Below, in pieces: positions 45,359 through 54,043 of a stretch of DNA of 54,340 nucleotides. Source of the stretch: Lacticigenium naphthae DSM 19658 (lineage in GTDB: Bacteria; Bacillota; Bacilli; Lactobacillales; Carnobacteriaceae_A); the NCBI RefSeq assembly GCF_000425865.1, contig NZ_AUEG01000012.1, positions 1 through 54,340 on the forward strand. The letters run 5' to 3'. The notes below the pieces were generated by a model, which saw only the letters and a list, made by a program, of their open reading frames with translations, was not told where the DNA came from and did not search any database. The translations under genes and the position numbers were made by a program. Positions within the stretch are counted from its first letter, which is position 1. Each line of letters opens with the position of its first letter.

Positions 45359-45412
45359 GTATATAACGATAAAATAATGGCTAGATTGAATTTTTTAAAG
45401 GAGGAATCATCC

Positions 45413-46948
45413 ATGCAAGAACGTGAACGGATTTTGGAATTAGTAAGAACGGGCGTATTGTCGACTGAGGAAGCCTTAGATTTACTAGAAAATTTAGAAA
45501 AAAGTAAAAAAGCTTCTTCAAATGGAACAACAATGAAGAAATCAAAAACAAATGTTGAGGACGAGTTTGATTCAAGTGATGTTGAGAAAGAAGAAATGAA
45601 GTCTGAACAGTCAGTTGAAACGAAAAAGAAATTGCATGATTATGAGAAAGAAATTGAAGCATTAGCAAATGAGGCATCTGCCTATTCAGTTGAATTGGAT
45701 CGTCTAAATAGAGAGATCAATCAGGTAGAAGCAGAACGTATGGAAATTCAAGAGCAGATACTTGTTTATGAAACAAAGGAAGATTTAGATGATGGTCAGG
45801 GAAAAGACTCATCAGAGATGGAAGAATTAACGGAACAGTTGGAAGATTTGGATGAAAAGAAAGATGATCTGCTAGAAGAAAAAGAGGAGTTTGTGGAAAA
45901 ATTGCATTCAGTAAAAATGAAGCAGTGGAAAACACAAGCAAAACGTTTTTCTGAAAAAGTAGATATTCCAACTGAATGGAAAGAAACGGCAAACGAAACA
46001 GTAAGCCAAGTAAGTGATAAAGTAACTAAAGCCGGAACAGAATTTTCAAAAGTCATGAAAGAGACCTTTGGAAATGTTGTGGACAATGTTGATTGGAAAG
46101 AAATGAATATACGCGTCCCTAAAATAGCCACAACAAAGTTTTCTAAAACATTTTCATTCAAGGATACAAAAGCTACCATTTTAGATTTCAAAATTGCAAA
46201 TGGAAATGTAAAGTTTTTTGCACATGATAGCCAAGAAATAAAAATTCAAGCAGATGTAAAATTGTATGGAAAAATGGAAGAAGCCACTCCAGAAGCGGCT
46301 TTTGAAGAGAGAAGCACGGTGGAAGTGGATGAAGATAAATTTACTTTCTATGTTCCTAATAAACGGGTCCGCGTCAACCTAACTGTGTATCTTCCTAAAC
46401 GTATATATGACTATACTGCAGTAAATATGTTGAACGGAGATGTTTCCTTTAAAGAATTTGAAGGAAAAGACGTTTATGTCAAGAGCACAAATGGAGATAT
46501 GAAATTCGAAGAATTTTCTGTTGTCATGCTAGAAACAAAAGGGACAAATGGAAACGTAGTGATAGTGGATAGCGAAATACGTGATTTACTCGTTAGTTCG
46601 ATCAACGGGGATATCGTGTTGAAAGGATCCTCTATAGGTAGCCAACTTTCAACAATTAATGGAACAATTCGAGCAACGTTAACTGGTGAAAACCTTAAAA
46701 GATTGGAAGCTACCTCAGTCAATGGAATGATAAAAATTGCAATTCCTAAAGAATTTGAAGTTGAAGGAGAAGCCAAAACAAATTTTGGTAAAATTTACAA
46801 TCGTATTAGTGACTGTGAAATTGTAGATGAGAAGAAAGAAAAAACGAATCAATATATGAAATTTAGAAGAACAACTGTTGGTGACGTTTTAAAATTAGAG
46901 CTAAAAACAACAGCAGGAAATATATTATTAAAAGATGCGGATAAATAA
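45413..46948 (+). CDS. liaX: LiaX-like DUF4097 protein
   Basis: A 511-residue protein. The N-terminus MQERERILELVRTGVLSTEE (an SHOCT-like helical motif) is that of enterococcal LiaX. An acidic coiled coil (about 40-165) follows, then a beta-rich DUF4097 domain with repeated short strands and NGDV/NGDI/NGTI turns (about 260-505). LiaX senses daptomycin and antimicrobial peptides at the cell envelope in Enterococcus and feeds into LiaFSR. The start at ATG 45413 has AAAGGAGGA; an earlier in-frame ATG overlaps that site. No signal peptide is visible. The next two genes match LiaY and LiaZ in kind and order. Confidence 0.87.
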   Translation: MQERERILELVRTGVLSTEEALDLLENLEKSKKASSNGTTMKKSKTNVEDEFDSSDVEKEEMKSEQSVETKKKLHDYEKEIEALANEASAYSVELDRLNREINQVEAERMEIQEQILVYETKEDLDDGQGKDSSEMEELTEQLEDLDEKKDDLLEEKEEFVEKLHSVKMKQWKTQAKRFSEKVDIPTEWKETANETVSQVSDKVTKAGTEFSKVMKETFGNVVDNVDWKEMNIRVPKIATTKFSKTFSFKDTKATILDFKIANGNVKFFAHDSQEIKIQADVKLYGKMEEATPEAAFEERSTVEVDEDKFTFYVPNKRVRVNLTVYLPKRIYDYTAVNMLNGDVSFKEFEGKDVYVKSTNGDMKFEEFSVVMLETKGTNGNVVIVDSEIRDLLVSSINGDIVLKGSSIGSQLSTINGTIRATLTGENLKRLEATSVNGMIKIAIPKEFEVEGEAKTNFGKIYNRISDCEIVDEKKEKTNQYMKFRRTTVGDVLKLELKTTAGNILLKDADK

Positions 46949-46994
46949 AATTTTGAAACCAAACTTCTTCGGAGAATACAGACTCGAATTTTTT

Positions 46995-47003
46995 TGGTAT
47001 ACT
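46995..47003 (+). promoter_or_regulatory. Possible internal promoter before the PspC gene
   Basis: TGG-TATACT is an extended -10, 22 bases before the ATG. It could add transcription of liaY-liaZ. Confidence 0.4.
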
Positions 47004-47024
47004 AATTAACAGAGGTGAATAAAA

Positions 47025-47321
47025 ATGGGGAAAAGATTAACAAAATCATCAGATGATCAAGTGTTTTTTGGAGTAATTGGAGGAATTGGCGAATTCTTTG
47101 GTATTGACCCAACCATTCTTCGTGTGATTGTAGCAGTAATGACTTTTATTGGAGTAGGTTCCACTATTCCATTGTATATATTACTGGCGATCTTATTGCC
47201 TGAAGATAATATTTCTAAGAAAAAATCAAATAAAAAAACAGCTTTTACTCAAAAAGATTCTACAGAGAGAAAACGGAAAGAAGTTAAAGGCGTCGACGAA
47301 GACGACTGGAGTGATTTTTAA
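47025..47321 (+). CDS. liaY: PspC-domain membrane protein (LiaY-like)
   Basis: A 98-residue protein with a PspC domain: the short KSSDDQVFFGVIGGIGEFFG helix, then one or two hydrophobic segments (about 30-62), and a Lys/Asp-rich cytoplasmic tail. PspC proteins respond to membrane damage; in Enterococcus LiaY links LiaX to lipid-domain remodelling. It is one base short of contact with liaZ: the stop is followed at once by the GTG of the next gene. Confidence 0.87.
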   Translation: MGKRLTKSSDDQVFFGVIGGIGEFFGIDPTILRVIVAVMTFIGVGSTIPLYILLAILLPEDNISKKKSNKKTAFTQKDSTERKRKEVKGVDEDDWSDF

Positions 47322-47660
47322 GTGAAATGGTGGCAAAGGATTTTAATTAATGCAATCTTGTTTTTAACGCTAGCTGGATTGTACGGTGGATTTTATGTAG
47401 AAAGCGTCTGGGTAGCTATCGGAGCAAGTATTGTCTTAGGGATCCTAAACTTGGTTGTAAAACCGATTTTGTTTTTACTCTCTTTGCCAATTACACTCAT
47501 TACATTTGGGCTGTTTAGTATTGTGATAAATGCAATCATGTTAAACTTAACCGCCTTTTTTGTGGGTTCCGGTTTTGCATTTGCATCCTTTGGGGCTTCG
47601 CTTTTTGTAGCCTTATCATTGTCTATCTTGAATACCTTCATACAATCGATGAAAGAGTGA
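47322..47660 (+). CDS. liaZ: Phage holin family 4 membrane protein (LiaZ-like)
   Basis: A 112-residue protein with four hydrophobic helices and the motif LNLVVKPILFLLSLPITLIT of the family-4 holin/superfamily YvlD. No lysin gene is present, so a phage origin is unlikely; relatives are membrane-stress proteins. GTG start follows GGAGTGA by seven bases. Third gene of the LiaXYZ-type operon, ended by a terminator. Confidence 0.87.
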   Translation: MKWWQRILINAILFLTLAGLYGGFYVESVWVAIGASIVLGILNLVVKPILFLLSLPITLITFGLFSIVINAIMLNLTAFFVGSGFAFASFGASLFVALSLSILNTFIQSMKE

Positions 47661-47687
47661 TCGTCAGGCGAACAGAATATAATAGGG

Positions 47688-47719
47688 AGACTTGAGGACA
47701 TGTCCTCAAGTCTTTTTTT
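47688..47719 (+). terminator. Terminator after the liaXYZ-like operon
   Basis: AGACTTGAGGACA and TGTCCTCAAGTCT form a perfect 13-base palindrome, then T-run. Confidence 0.9.
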
Positions 47720-47812
47720 AATTTAATACGACCATTCTAATTGATTGAATGTCAACTTGAAAAAGCGAACAGGGATCAAAAGCACAATACAATCGAAGCT
47801 AAGAAGTTCGGC

Positions 47813-47818
47813 TATAAT
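47813..47818 (+). promoter_or_regulatory. Possible -10 of the hprK promoter
   Basis: TATAAT lies 83 bases before hprK. No clear -35 is visible. TAGAAT near 47835 is an alternative. Confidence 0.35.
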
Positions 47819-47900
47819 CGACCGATGGAATATGATAGAATGGATTATGTATACGATTTAATCAGCAGATAAACAAGTAAATAGAGAAGAGGAATTAAAT

Positions 47901-48842
47901 ATGACGAATAGTGTATCCGTCAAACAACTAGTGGACGCAATGGAAGACATCACTGTAATAAGTGGAGAAGAATATTTGAATCGCAATATACCCGTCAGTG
48001 ATTTATCGCGACCAGGGTTGGAATTGACTGGCTATTTTTCTTATTATCCCCAAGACCGCATTCAATTATTGGGGAAAACAGAAATCTCATTCACAGATAA
48101 GATGACGAGTGAAGAGCGGACAATTGTCATGCGGAAAATGTGTCAAGATGAGACACCTGCTTTCCTCATTGCTAGGGGAATGATCCCACCAGAAGAATTG
48201 ATTAAAGCTGCTAAAGAAAAAGAAATCCCAGTACTGTCATCCCCTCGTTCAACAACTCGTTTAGCAAGCAATATCACAAATTTTTTAGAAGAAAAGTTAG
48301 CTGAAAGATTGTCTGTTCACGGGGTACTGGTAGATATTTATGGAATGGGTGTTATTATTACAGGAGATAGTGGAATAGGAAAAAGTGAAACAGCCTTGGA
48401 ACTTATTCAACGTGGACACCGTTTAGTTGCAGATGATAGAGTCGAATTGTATATGTTAGACGAACGCCGGATCGTGGGAGAACCACCTGAAATTTTAAGA
48501 AATTTAATTGAAATTAGAGGAGTTGGCGTCGTTGACGTAGTCAACTTATTCGGAGTGGGAGCAGTACGCTTAACTAAATCAGTCGACTTGGTCGTGAATT
48601 TAGAATTATGGGATCGCAATAAAGAATACGATCGGTTGGGTTCGAATTTGGATAGTCTACGGGTCTTTAATGTGGATGTTCAAAAAATAAACATACCCGT
48701 TAGGACTGGTCGCAATCTTGCTATTATTATTGAAATGGCAGCAATGAACACGCGAGCAAAAGCGATGGGTTACGATGCTACACGGACATTTGAACGCAAC
48801 TTGGAAAAGTTGATTCAGAAGAATTCTATGGAAAATATATAA
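47901..48842 (+). CDS. hprK: HPr kinase/phosphorylase
   Basis: A 313-residue bifunctional enzyme that phosphorylates HPr on Ser46, giving the CcpA co-repressor, or removes it with inorganic phosphate. The P-loop is GDSGIGKSE (residues 155-163); the HprK signature EIRGVGVVDVVNLFG and the C-terminal helix are present. It is the hub of catabolite control and would set activity at the cre-like site near 10170. It heads an operon with lgt and a HAD phosphatase, the usual Firmicute order. Confidence 0.97.
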   Translation: MTNSVSVKQLVDAMEDITVISGEEYLNRNIPVSDLSRPGLELTGYFSYYPQDRIQLLGKTEISFTDKMTSEERTIVMRKMCQDETPAFLIARGMIPPEELIKAAKEKEIPVLSSPRSTTRLASNITNFLEEKLAERLSVHGVLVDIYGMGVIITGDSGIGKSETALELIQRGHRLVADDRVELYMLDERRIVGEPPEILRNLIEIRGVGVVDVVNLFGVGAVRLTKSVDLVVNLELWDRNKEYDRLGSNLDSLRVFNVDVQKINIPVRTGRNLAIIIEMAAMNTRAKAMGYDATRTFERNLEKLIQKNSMENI

Positions 48843-48861
48843 TTTTGGAGGACGTTGATTC

Positions 48862-49695
48862 ATGCAAACAATTTTAGGAGCTATTGATCCAACAGCATTC
48901 ACCTTGGGCCCACTATCGGTTCAATGGTATGGCGTTATTATTGCTCTCGGTATCTTTTTAGCTGTATGGCTAAGTATTCGCGAAGCAGAAAAATTAGGAT
49001 TGGAAGAAGACAGTATAATCGACTTAGCCTTATGGATCATTCCATTTGGATTCGTCGGAGCGCGATTGTATTATGTCATTTTCGAATTGGATTATTACCT
49101 TCAAAATCCAAGTAGTATTTTAGCTATTTGGGAAGGTGGTATTGCCATTTACGGAGGATTGATAGCTGGATTCATCACTTTACTCGTATATAGTAAAAAG
49201 AAAAATTATTCACCATGGCTGATTGTTGATATATTGGCCCCTCATGTTTTACTGGCACAAGCGATTGGAAGATGGGGAAATTTTATTAACCAAGAAGCTC
49301 ACGGAGGCGAAGTTACCCGTGATTTCTTAGAAAGTATATTCTTGCCAGAATTTATTATTGATCAAATGAATATTAACGGGACATATTACCATCCGACTTT
49401 CCTATACGAATCTCTGTGGAGTTTGATAGGGATCGGTTTACTGATCGTCTTGCGAAATCGCGAGCACTTCTTTAGGAGGGGCGAAGTTGCGTTGGCTTAT
49501 GTAATGTGGTATTCCTTTGGACGTTTCTTTATCGAAGGAATGCGTACGGATAGCCTATATTTCTTCAGTACTTCTATACGGGTATCTCAAATCCTCTCAG
49601 TATTCTTGTTTATTGGAGCAGCAGCGATTATGTACTATCGCAGAACACAAATGTATCCGCCCGTGCCCTTTTATGAAGAAAAGGCAAAAAAATAG
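48862..49695 (+). CDS. lgt: Prolipoprotein diacylglyceryl transferase
   Basis: A 277-residue membrane enzyme with seven helices that adds diacylglycerol to the lipobox Cys of lipoproteins. Hallmarks are the active-site segment RWGNFINQEAHGGE (about 137-150), the IAIYGGLIAGF helix, the HPTFLYESLWSL segment and RFFIEGMRTDSLY. Both PstS proteins in this window would be substrates. Gap to hprK is 19 bases. Confidence 0.97.
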   Translation: MQTILGAIDPTAFTLGPLSVQWYGVIIALGIFLAVWLSIREAEKLGLEEDSIIDLALWIIPFGFVGARLYYVIFELDYYLQNPSSILAIWEGGIAIYGGLIAGFITLLVYSKKKNYSPWLIVDILAPHVLLAQAIGRWGNFINQEAHGGEVTRDFLESIFLPEFIIDQMNINGTYYHPTFLYESLWSLIGIGLLIVLRNREHFFRRGEVALAYVMWYSFGRFFIEGMRTDSLYFFSTSIRVSQILSVFLFIGAAAIMYYRRTQMYPPVPFYEEKAKK

Positions 49696-49715
49696 TTTAT
49701 GAATGAGGAGAAGAA

Positions 49716-50378
49716 ATGATTTACGACACGATATTATTTGATTTTGATGGCACATTGGCTGATAGTAATGAGTTAATCAATCGAACACATCTGAGAGTGC
49801 TAAATGAACGGTTTCCAGGAGTATACAATGAAGAATCGGTTCGGCAGTTCAATGGTCCTTCTTTGGACGATGTTTATGGCCTACTCGACCCCGATCATGC
49901 AGAAGAGTTGATCCGGCGTTACCGGGAATACAATGCCGAATTACATGATGACATGATTCAATTATTTGATGGTGTAGCAGAGGAATTAGCCAGGCTAAAA
50001 GACCAGGGTGTAACCTTGGCTATAGTTTCTACTAAACGTAAAGACGTTCTACAAAAAGGAATTGATGTGCTAGGACTACATGAGTATTTTGCTGTAGTTA
50101 TCGGGGGGGATGATTATACGTATTATAAACCGAACCCGGAACCTATCTACTGCGCTATGGCTGAATTGAATGCCTTACATGGACGAACAATCATGGTGGG
50201 GGATAATGGACATGATATTCAAGCGGCTAAGAATGCCGGTATTCCAGGTGTTTTTGTTCGTTGGTCACAAAAAACAGTGGCAGAAATAGAACAATTTCAA
50301 CCGGATGCAGTCATCGAATCGATGGCCGATTTGTCCGTTTTAATTGAAAAAGGACTTTCCTTTACCCACAATGAATGA
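49716..50378 (+). CDS. HAD-superfamily phosphatase (PpaX/phosphoglycolate phosphatase type)
   Basis: A 220-residue HAD hydrolase: motif [10 protein letters not shown] (Asp nucleophile near residue 8), motif II VSTKRK, motif III with the Lys in YYKPNPEP and motif [17 protein letters not shown]. Cap of the C1 helical type. In Bacillus the gene at this place is PpaX, a pyrophosphatase that consumes the PPi formed by HprK phosphorylase activity. Its location supports that role; phosphoglycolate phosphatase is an alternative. gpsA follows by 19 bases. Confidence 0.85.
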   Translation: MIYDTILFDFDGTLADSNELINRTHLRVLNERFPGVYNEESVRQFNGPSLDDVYGLLDPDHAEELIRRYREYNAELHDDMIQLFDGVAEELARLKDQGVTLAIVSTKRKDVLQKGIDVLGLHEYFAVVIGGDDYTYYKPNPEPIYCAMAELNALHGRTIMVGDNGHDIQAAKNAGIPGVFVRWSQKTVAEIEQFQPDAVIESMADLSVLIEKGLSFTHNE

Positions 50379-50397
50379 GATGAAAAGGGGAAATATA

Positions 50398-51399
50398 ATG
50401 AAAAAAACAATTACTGTTTTAGGAGCAGGGTCTTGGGGAACAGCATTAGCTACTGTTTTACAGGCAAATGGACATATCGTTCGCTTGTGGGGAAATAATA
50501 CTAAACAGATAAAAGAAATAAATGAAAAACATACCAATACACACTACCTAAAAAACTTTACGGTACCGAAAGAAATTAAGGCTACAGTGGATTTGAAAGA
50601 AGCATTAGCAGATACGGATGCAATCTTGTTCGTTGTTCCAACAGGGGCAATGCGTTCAGTTGCTCAGCAAGTGCAAGCACTATTAACTGAACCTAAACTG
50701 ATCATTCATGCGAGTAAAGGCTTGGAACAAAATACGTACTTACGGATTTCTGAAATCTTAAGTGAAGAAATTCCAGCAGCAAAAAGGAAAGCAATCGTTG
50801 CCTTGTCTGGACCTAGTCATGCTGAAGAGGTTGCAAAAAAAGATCTTACAACCATTACAGCCGCCTCAACTGATAGTAAAGCAGCAATAGAAGTACAAGA
50901 ACTATTCATGAACGATTACTTCAGAGTGTATACGAATAAAGATATTGTAGGGGTGGAATTAGGTGCCGCGCTTAAAAACATTATTGCTATAGGAGCTGGC
51001 GCCCTTCATGGACTCGGGTTCGGAGATAATGCAAAAGCAGCTTTGATGACTCGAGGCTTAGCAGAAATCAGTCGCCTAGGTGTGGCATTTGGGGCAGATC
51101 CCATAACGTTTTTAGGCTTAAGTGGCGTAGGTGATTTAATTGTTACCTGTACAAGTATCCATTCGCGCAACTGGCGAGCAGGAAATATGTTGGGAAAAGG
51201 GAAAAATCTGGATACAGTATTAGATGAAATGGGCATGATCGTTGAAGGTGTGTACACAACTAAAGCCGTCTATGAAATGGCCCAAGAAAAAGAAATTGAT
51301 ATGCCAATCACGACCGCAATTTATAATGTATTGTATAAAGACGCAGATGTGAAAGACACCGTATTAAAATTGATGCAAAGAGAAGGAAAATCAGAATAA
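50398..51399 (+). CDS. gpsA: NAD(P)-dependent glycerol-3-phosphate dehydrogenase
   Basis: A 333-residue enzyme making sn-glycerol-3-phosphate from dihydroxyacetone phosphate for phospholipids. Nucleotide loop [11 protein letters not shown] (residues 8-18), [18 protein letters not shown], the catalytic Lys in [13 protein letters not shown] and the [10 protein letters not shown] motif. ATG 50398 with AAGGGGA is used; the longer frame begins inside the HAD gene. Provides the glycerol backbone also used by the LtaS-like enzyme. Confidence 0.96.
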   Translation: MKKTITVLGAGSWGTALATVLQANGHIVRLWGNNTKQIKEINEKHTNTHYLKNFTVPKEIKATVDLKEALADTDAILFVVPTGAMRSVAQQVQALLTEPKLIIHASKGLEQNTYLRISEILSEEIPAAKRKAIVALSGPSHAEEVAKKDLTTITAASTDSKAAIEVQELFMNDYFRVYTNKDIVGVELGAALKNIIAIGAGALHGLGFGDNAKAALMTRGLAEISRLGVAFGADPITFLGLSGVGDLIVTCTSIHSRNWRAGNMLGKGKNLDTVLDEMGMIVEGVYTTKAVYEMAQEKEIDMPITTAIYNVLYKDADVKDTVLKLMQREGKSE

Positions 51400-51418
51400 T
51401 TCATGGAGGGATTTAGTT

Positions 51419-52390
51419 ATGCAAAAAGTAAGAAAAGCGGTTATTCCCGCAGCCGGACTTGGTACAAGATTTTTACCTGCCACAAAAGCGATGGCAAAAG
51501 AAATGTTACCTATTGTGGATAAACCAACTATTCAGTTTATTGTAGAAGAAGCCATAAATTCAGGTATAGAGGATATTTTGATCATCACTGGAAAAAGTAA
51601 ACGTCCGATTGAAGATCATTTCGACTCGAACCCTGAATTGGAAGAAAACCTAAGAGCAAAAGATAAACTGGACTTGCTTGAATTAGTGGAAGAAACTACT
51701 GGGTTAAACTTGTTTTTTGTCCGTCAATCTTATCCAAAAGGTTTGGGTCATGCAGTTTTACAAGCGAAAGCATTTGTAGGCAATGAACCTTTCGTGGTCA
51801 TGTTAGGTGACGATATCATGAAAGACGATGTGCCATTAACAAAACAATTAATTGATAGTTATGAAAAAACGCATGCATCCAATATTGCTGTAATGAAAGT
51901 TCCACATGAAGAGACTTCTCGTTATGGTATTATTGATCCTGAAACAGAACTGGAAAACGGATTGTATAACGTGCGTAAGTTTGTGGAAAAACCAAATCCA
52001 GATGATGCACCAAGTGATTTGGCAATTATTGGAAGGTACTTGCTTACTCCAGAGATTTTTGATATCTTGGAAAAACAAGAACCCGGTGCTGGAGGAGAAA
52101 TCCAGTTAACTGATGCGATAGATACCTTAAACAAAACACAGAGGGTTTTTGCTCATGAATTTAAGGGCGACCGGTTTGATGTTGGGGACAAGTTTGGATT
52201 CTTGAAAACGAGTATTCAGTACGGATTAACTCATCCACAAATCAAGGACGATTTAAAAGCATTCATCCTAGAATTATCAAAAGAATTAGAAGACAAAGGG
52301 GAAATCGATACCCATTTTGACGGCATAACACAACTGAATGTGGACGAGAAGGCAAAAAGTCATAAAAGCACAAAAAAAGATAAAAAGTAA
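51419..52390 (+). CDS. galU: UTP-glucose-1-phosphate uridylyltransferase
   Basis: A 323-residue nucleotidyltransferase that forms UDP-glucose for glycolipid anchors, teichoic acid decoration and galactose metabolism. N-terminal [19 protein letters not shown] (residues 11-29), the VMLGDD Mg-site and [19 protein letters not shown] are characteristic. The Lys-rich tail (about 310-323) is a typical variable end. Nineteen bases after gpsA with a GGAGGG site. A hairpin without a T-run lies after it. Confidence 0.95.
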   Translation: MQKVRKAVIPAAGLGTRFLPATKAMAKEMLPIVDKPTIQFIVEEAINSGIEDILIITGKSKRPIEDHFDSNPELEENLRAKDKLDLLELVEETTGLNLFFVRQSYPKGLGHAVLQAKAFVGNEPFVVMLGDDIMKDDVPLTKQLIDSYEKTHASNIAVMKVPHEETSRYGIIDPETELENGLYNVRKFVEKPNPDDAPSDLAIIGRYLLTPEIFDILEKQEPGAGGEIQLTDAIDTLNKTQRVFAHEFKGDRFDVGDKFGFLKTSIQYGLTHPQIKDDLKAFILELSKELEDKGEIDTHFDGITQLNVDEKAKSHKSTKKDKK

Positions 52391-52414
52391 TTCTTGCGGG
52401 AGAATCGGTGCAAT

Positions 52415-52446
52415 AGAGCTGGGAAAAATTAAACTTTCCCAGCTCT
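52415..52446 (+). terminator. Hairpin after galU without a T-tract
   Basis: AGAGCTGGGAAA (52415-52426) and TTTCCCAGCTCT (52435-52446) pair perfectly, but GATGC follows rather than T. It shares AGAGCTGGG with the trxB terminator. It may stabilise the message end or be a terminator remnant. Confidence 0.5.
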
Positions 52447-52485
52447 GATGCTATCGTCCGTTTACTTACTTTTTGTAAAAAAGAC

Positions 52486-52514
52486 TACCCTTGGGGGTAT
52501 TTTTGTGGTATAAT
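52486..52514 (+). promoter_or_regulatory. Promoter of the TPR-trxB unit with a CsoR/CstR-like palindrome
   Basis: TACCCTTGGGGGTA (52486-52499) is a GC-cored palindrome set in AT-rich DNA, close in form to CsoR/CstR operators. An extended -10 TGG-TATAAT ends at 52514, nine bases on from the palindrome. The palindrome plus TTTTTG could instead be a short galU terminator. Confidence 0.5.
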
Positions 52515-52543
52515 AATTTTGGGTCGACAAAGGAGAAAAAAGA

Positions 52544-52969
52544 GTGGTTAAAGATAATAAAAGCACAATTATTCATGTAGTCCCTTCAAGTAGTCTTTAT
52601 TATGACCGCGGGCTAAAAGCCTATGATGAAAATCATATTGATAAAGCGCAAAAATATTTTGAAAGAGGCGTCTCGCTGGCAGAAACAGAAGACGATAGAA
52701 TTTTCGGTAAGTGTCAACTTGCATTATTATATCAACATAATGGTAACTTTCAAGTATCCATTGATATGTTAAATGAATTACTAGAAGAAAAACCGACTCG
52801 GTATCCTGAGTTGTATTTTTTTCAAGCAAACAATTACGCTTTTGTAGAAAATTATGAGAAGGCACTGCATTTAACAGAGTTATATATTCGTACCGATCCG
52901 GATGGACAATATTTAGATGAAGCAAAAGAAATTAAAGAAATGATTGAATACGAAATGTCCGGAATGTAA
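52544..52969 (+). CDS. Small TPR-repeat protein
   Basis: A 141-residue protein with about three tetratricopeptide units (residues about 18-130): YYDRGLKAYDENHIDKAQKY, then CQLALLYQHNGNFQVSIDML and YFFQANNYAFVENYEKALHL. TPR proteins form a helical scaffold for protein partners. No enzymatic motif and no signal peptide. GTG start behind AAAGGAG. It lies 57 bases before trxB with no terminator between, so they may be co-transcribed. The partner is unknown. Confidence 0.82.
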   Translation: MVKDNKSTIIHVVPSSSLYYDRGLKAYDENHIDKAQKYFERGVSLAETEDDRIFGKCQLALLYQHNGNFQVSIDMLNELLEEKPTRYPELYFFQANNYAFVENYEKALHLTELYIRTDPDGQYLDEAKEIKEMIEYEMSGM

Positions 52970-53026
52970 CCAGAGCAATCCAAAAAATATAAGTAGTAGG
53001 TAGACTGAAAGGAGATTTTTGTAAGA

Positions 53027-54007
53027 ATGGAAACAGTAGAAACAATTTATGATGTTATCGTAATCGGTGCAGGACCAGGTGGGTTAACAGCAGGATTGTA
53101 TGCATCTCGCTCTAACTTGAAAACCTTAATGCTAGAAAGAGGTCTTCCCGGTGGTCAAATGAACAATACTGCTGAAATTGAAAACTATTCAGGGTTTAAA
53201 AGTATTATGGGGCCAGACCTTTCAACAAAAATGTTCGAAGGTGCGAAACAGTTTGGAGCAGAATATGCCTACGGTGATGTGAAAGAAATCATCGATGGAA
53301 GAGAATTTAAACAAATTGTAACAAGCAATAAAACTTTCAAGACTCGTTCAATCATCATTGCTACAGGAGCAGAGCATAAAAAACTGGGTGTTCCTGGAGA
53401 AGCTGAATTCAATGGCCGTGGAGTTTCTTATTGTGCTGTTTGTGATGGTGCTTTCTTCCGCAACAAAGACATTGTAGTTGTGGGTGGAGGAGATTCCGCA
53501 GTCGAAGAGGGAGTCTATTTAACACAATTCGCAAACAAAGTGACAATTATCCATCGCAGAGATGCATTACGTGCACAAAAAATCCTTCAAGAACGTTCAT
53601 TTAATAATGATAAAGTTGAATTTGTTTGGGATACGGTTGTAGAAGAAATCAAGGGCGACGTTATCAAAACCAATGCAGTTCATTTGCGTAATGTAAAAAC
53701 AAATGAAACAACAGAATTCCCAGCTGATGGCGTATTTATCTACGTTGGATTGTTGCCAAATTCAGATCAATTCCGTTCTTTAGGTATTACAGATGCAGAG
53801 GGTTGGATTGAAACGAATGAGACGATGGAGACAAAAATCCCAGGTATCTTCGCTATTGGAGATGTTAGAAAAACTCCATTACGTCAAGTCGCCACAGCAG
53901 TGGGTGATGGAAGTCTTGCAGGAAATGCAGTCTTTAATTATGTTGAAGAATTAAGTGAAAATTTACAAAAAGAAAAAACTGTTTCAGTAGATTTACCAAT
54001 AAATTAA
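53027..54007 (+). CDS. trxB: Thioredoxin reductase
   Basis: A 326-residue flavoenzyme that passes electrons from NADPH to thioredoxin. FAD loop GAGPGGLTAGLYASRS (residues about 14-29), redox pair Cys136-Ala-Val-Cys139 in SYCAVCDGAFF, NADPH loop VVGGGDSAVEEG and the FAD motif AIGDVRKTPLRQVATAVGDG. Complete. Its terminator is the insertion point of the group II intron at the window's end. Confidence 0.96.
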   Translation: METVETIYDVIVIGAGPGGLTAGLYASRSNLKTLMLERGLPGGQMNNTAEIENYSGFKSIMGPDLSTKMFEGAKQFGAEYAYGDVKEIIDGREFKQIVTSNKTFKTRSIIIATGAEHKKLGVPGEAEFNGRGVSYCAVCDGAFFRNKDIVVVGGGDSAVEEGVYLTQFANKVTIIHRRDALRAQKILQERSFNNDKVEFVWDTVVEEIKGDVIKTNAVHLRNVKTNETTEFPADGVFIYVGLLPNSDQFRSLGITDAEGWIETNETMETKIPGIFAIGDVRKTPLRQVATAVGDGSLAGNAVFNYVEELSENLQKEKTVSVDLPIN

Positions 54008-54011
54008 AGTG

Positions 54012-54042
54012 AAAGAGCTGGGGAAACCCCAGCTCTTTTTTT
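54012..54042 (+). terminator. trxB terminator
   Basis: AAAGAGCTGGGG and CCCCAGCTCTTT pair around AAA, followed by T-run. The intron begins two bases later. Confidence 0.92.
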
Positions 54043-54043
54043 G

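Noticed and set aside
45796-46191. 131-codon reading frame on the - strand inside the liaX-like gene
   Set aside because: It is a shadow of the coiled-coil coding strand, with no ribosome site or recognisable domain.
47322-47660. Phage holin, hence prophage remnant
   Set aside because: No lysin or other phage genes are near; the gene fits the LiaZ position of an envelope-stress operon.
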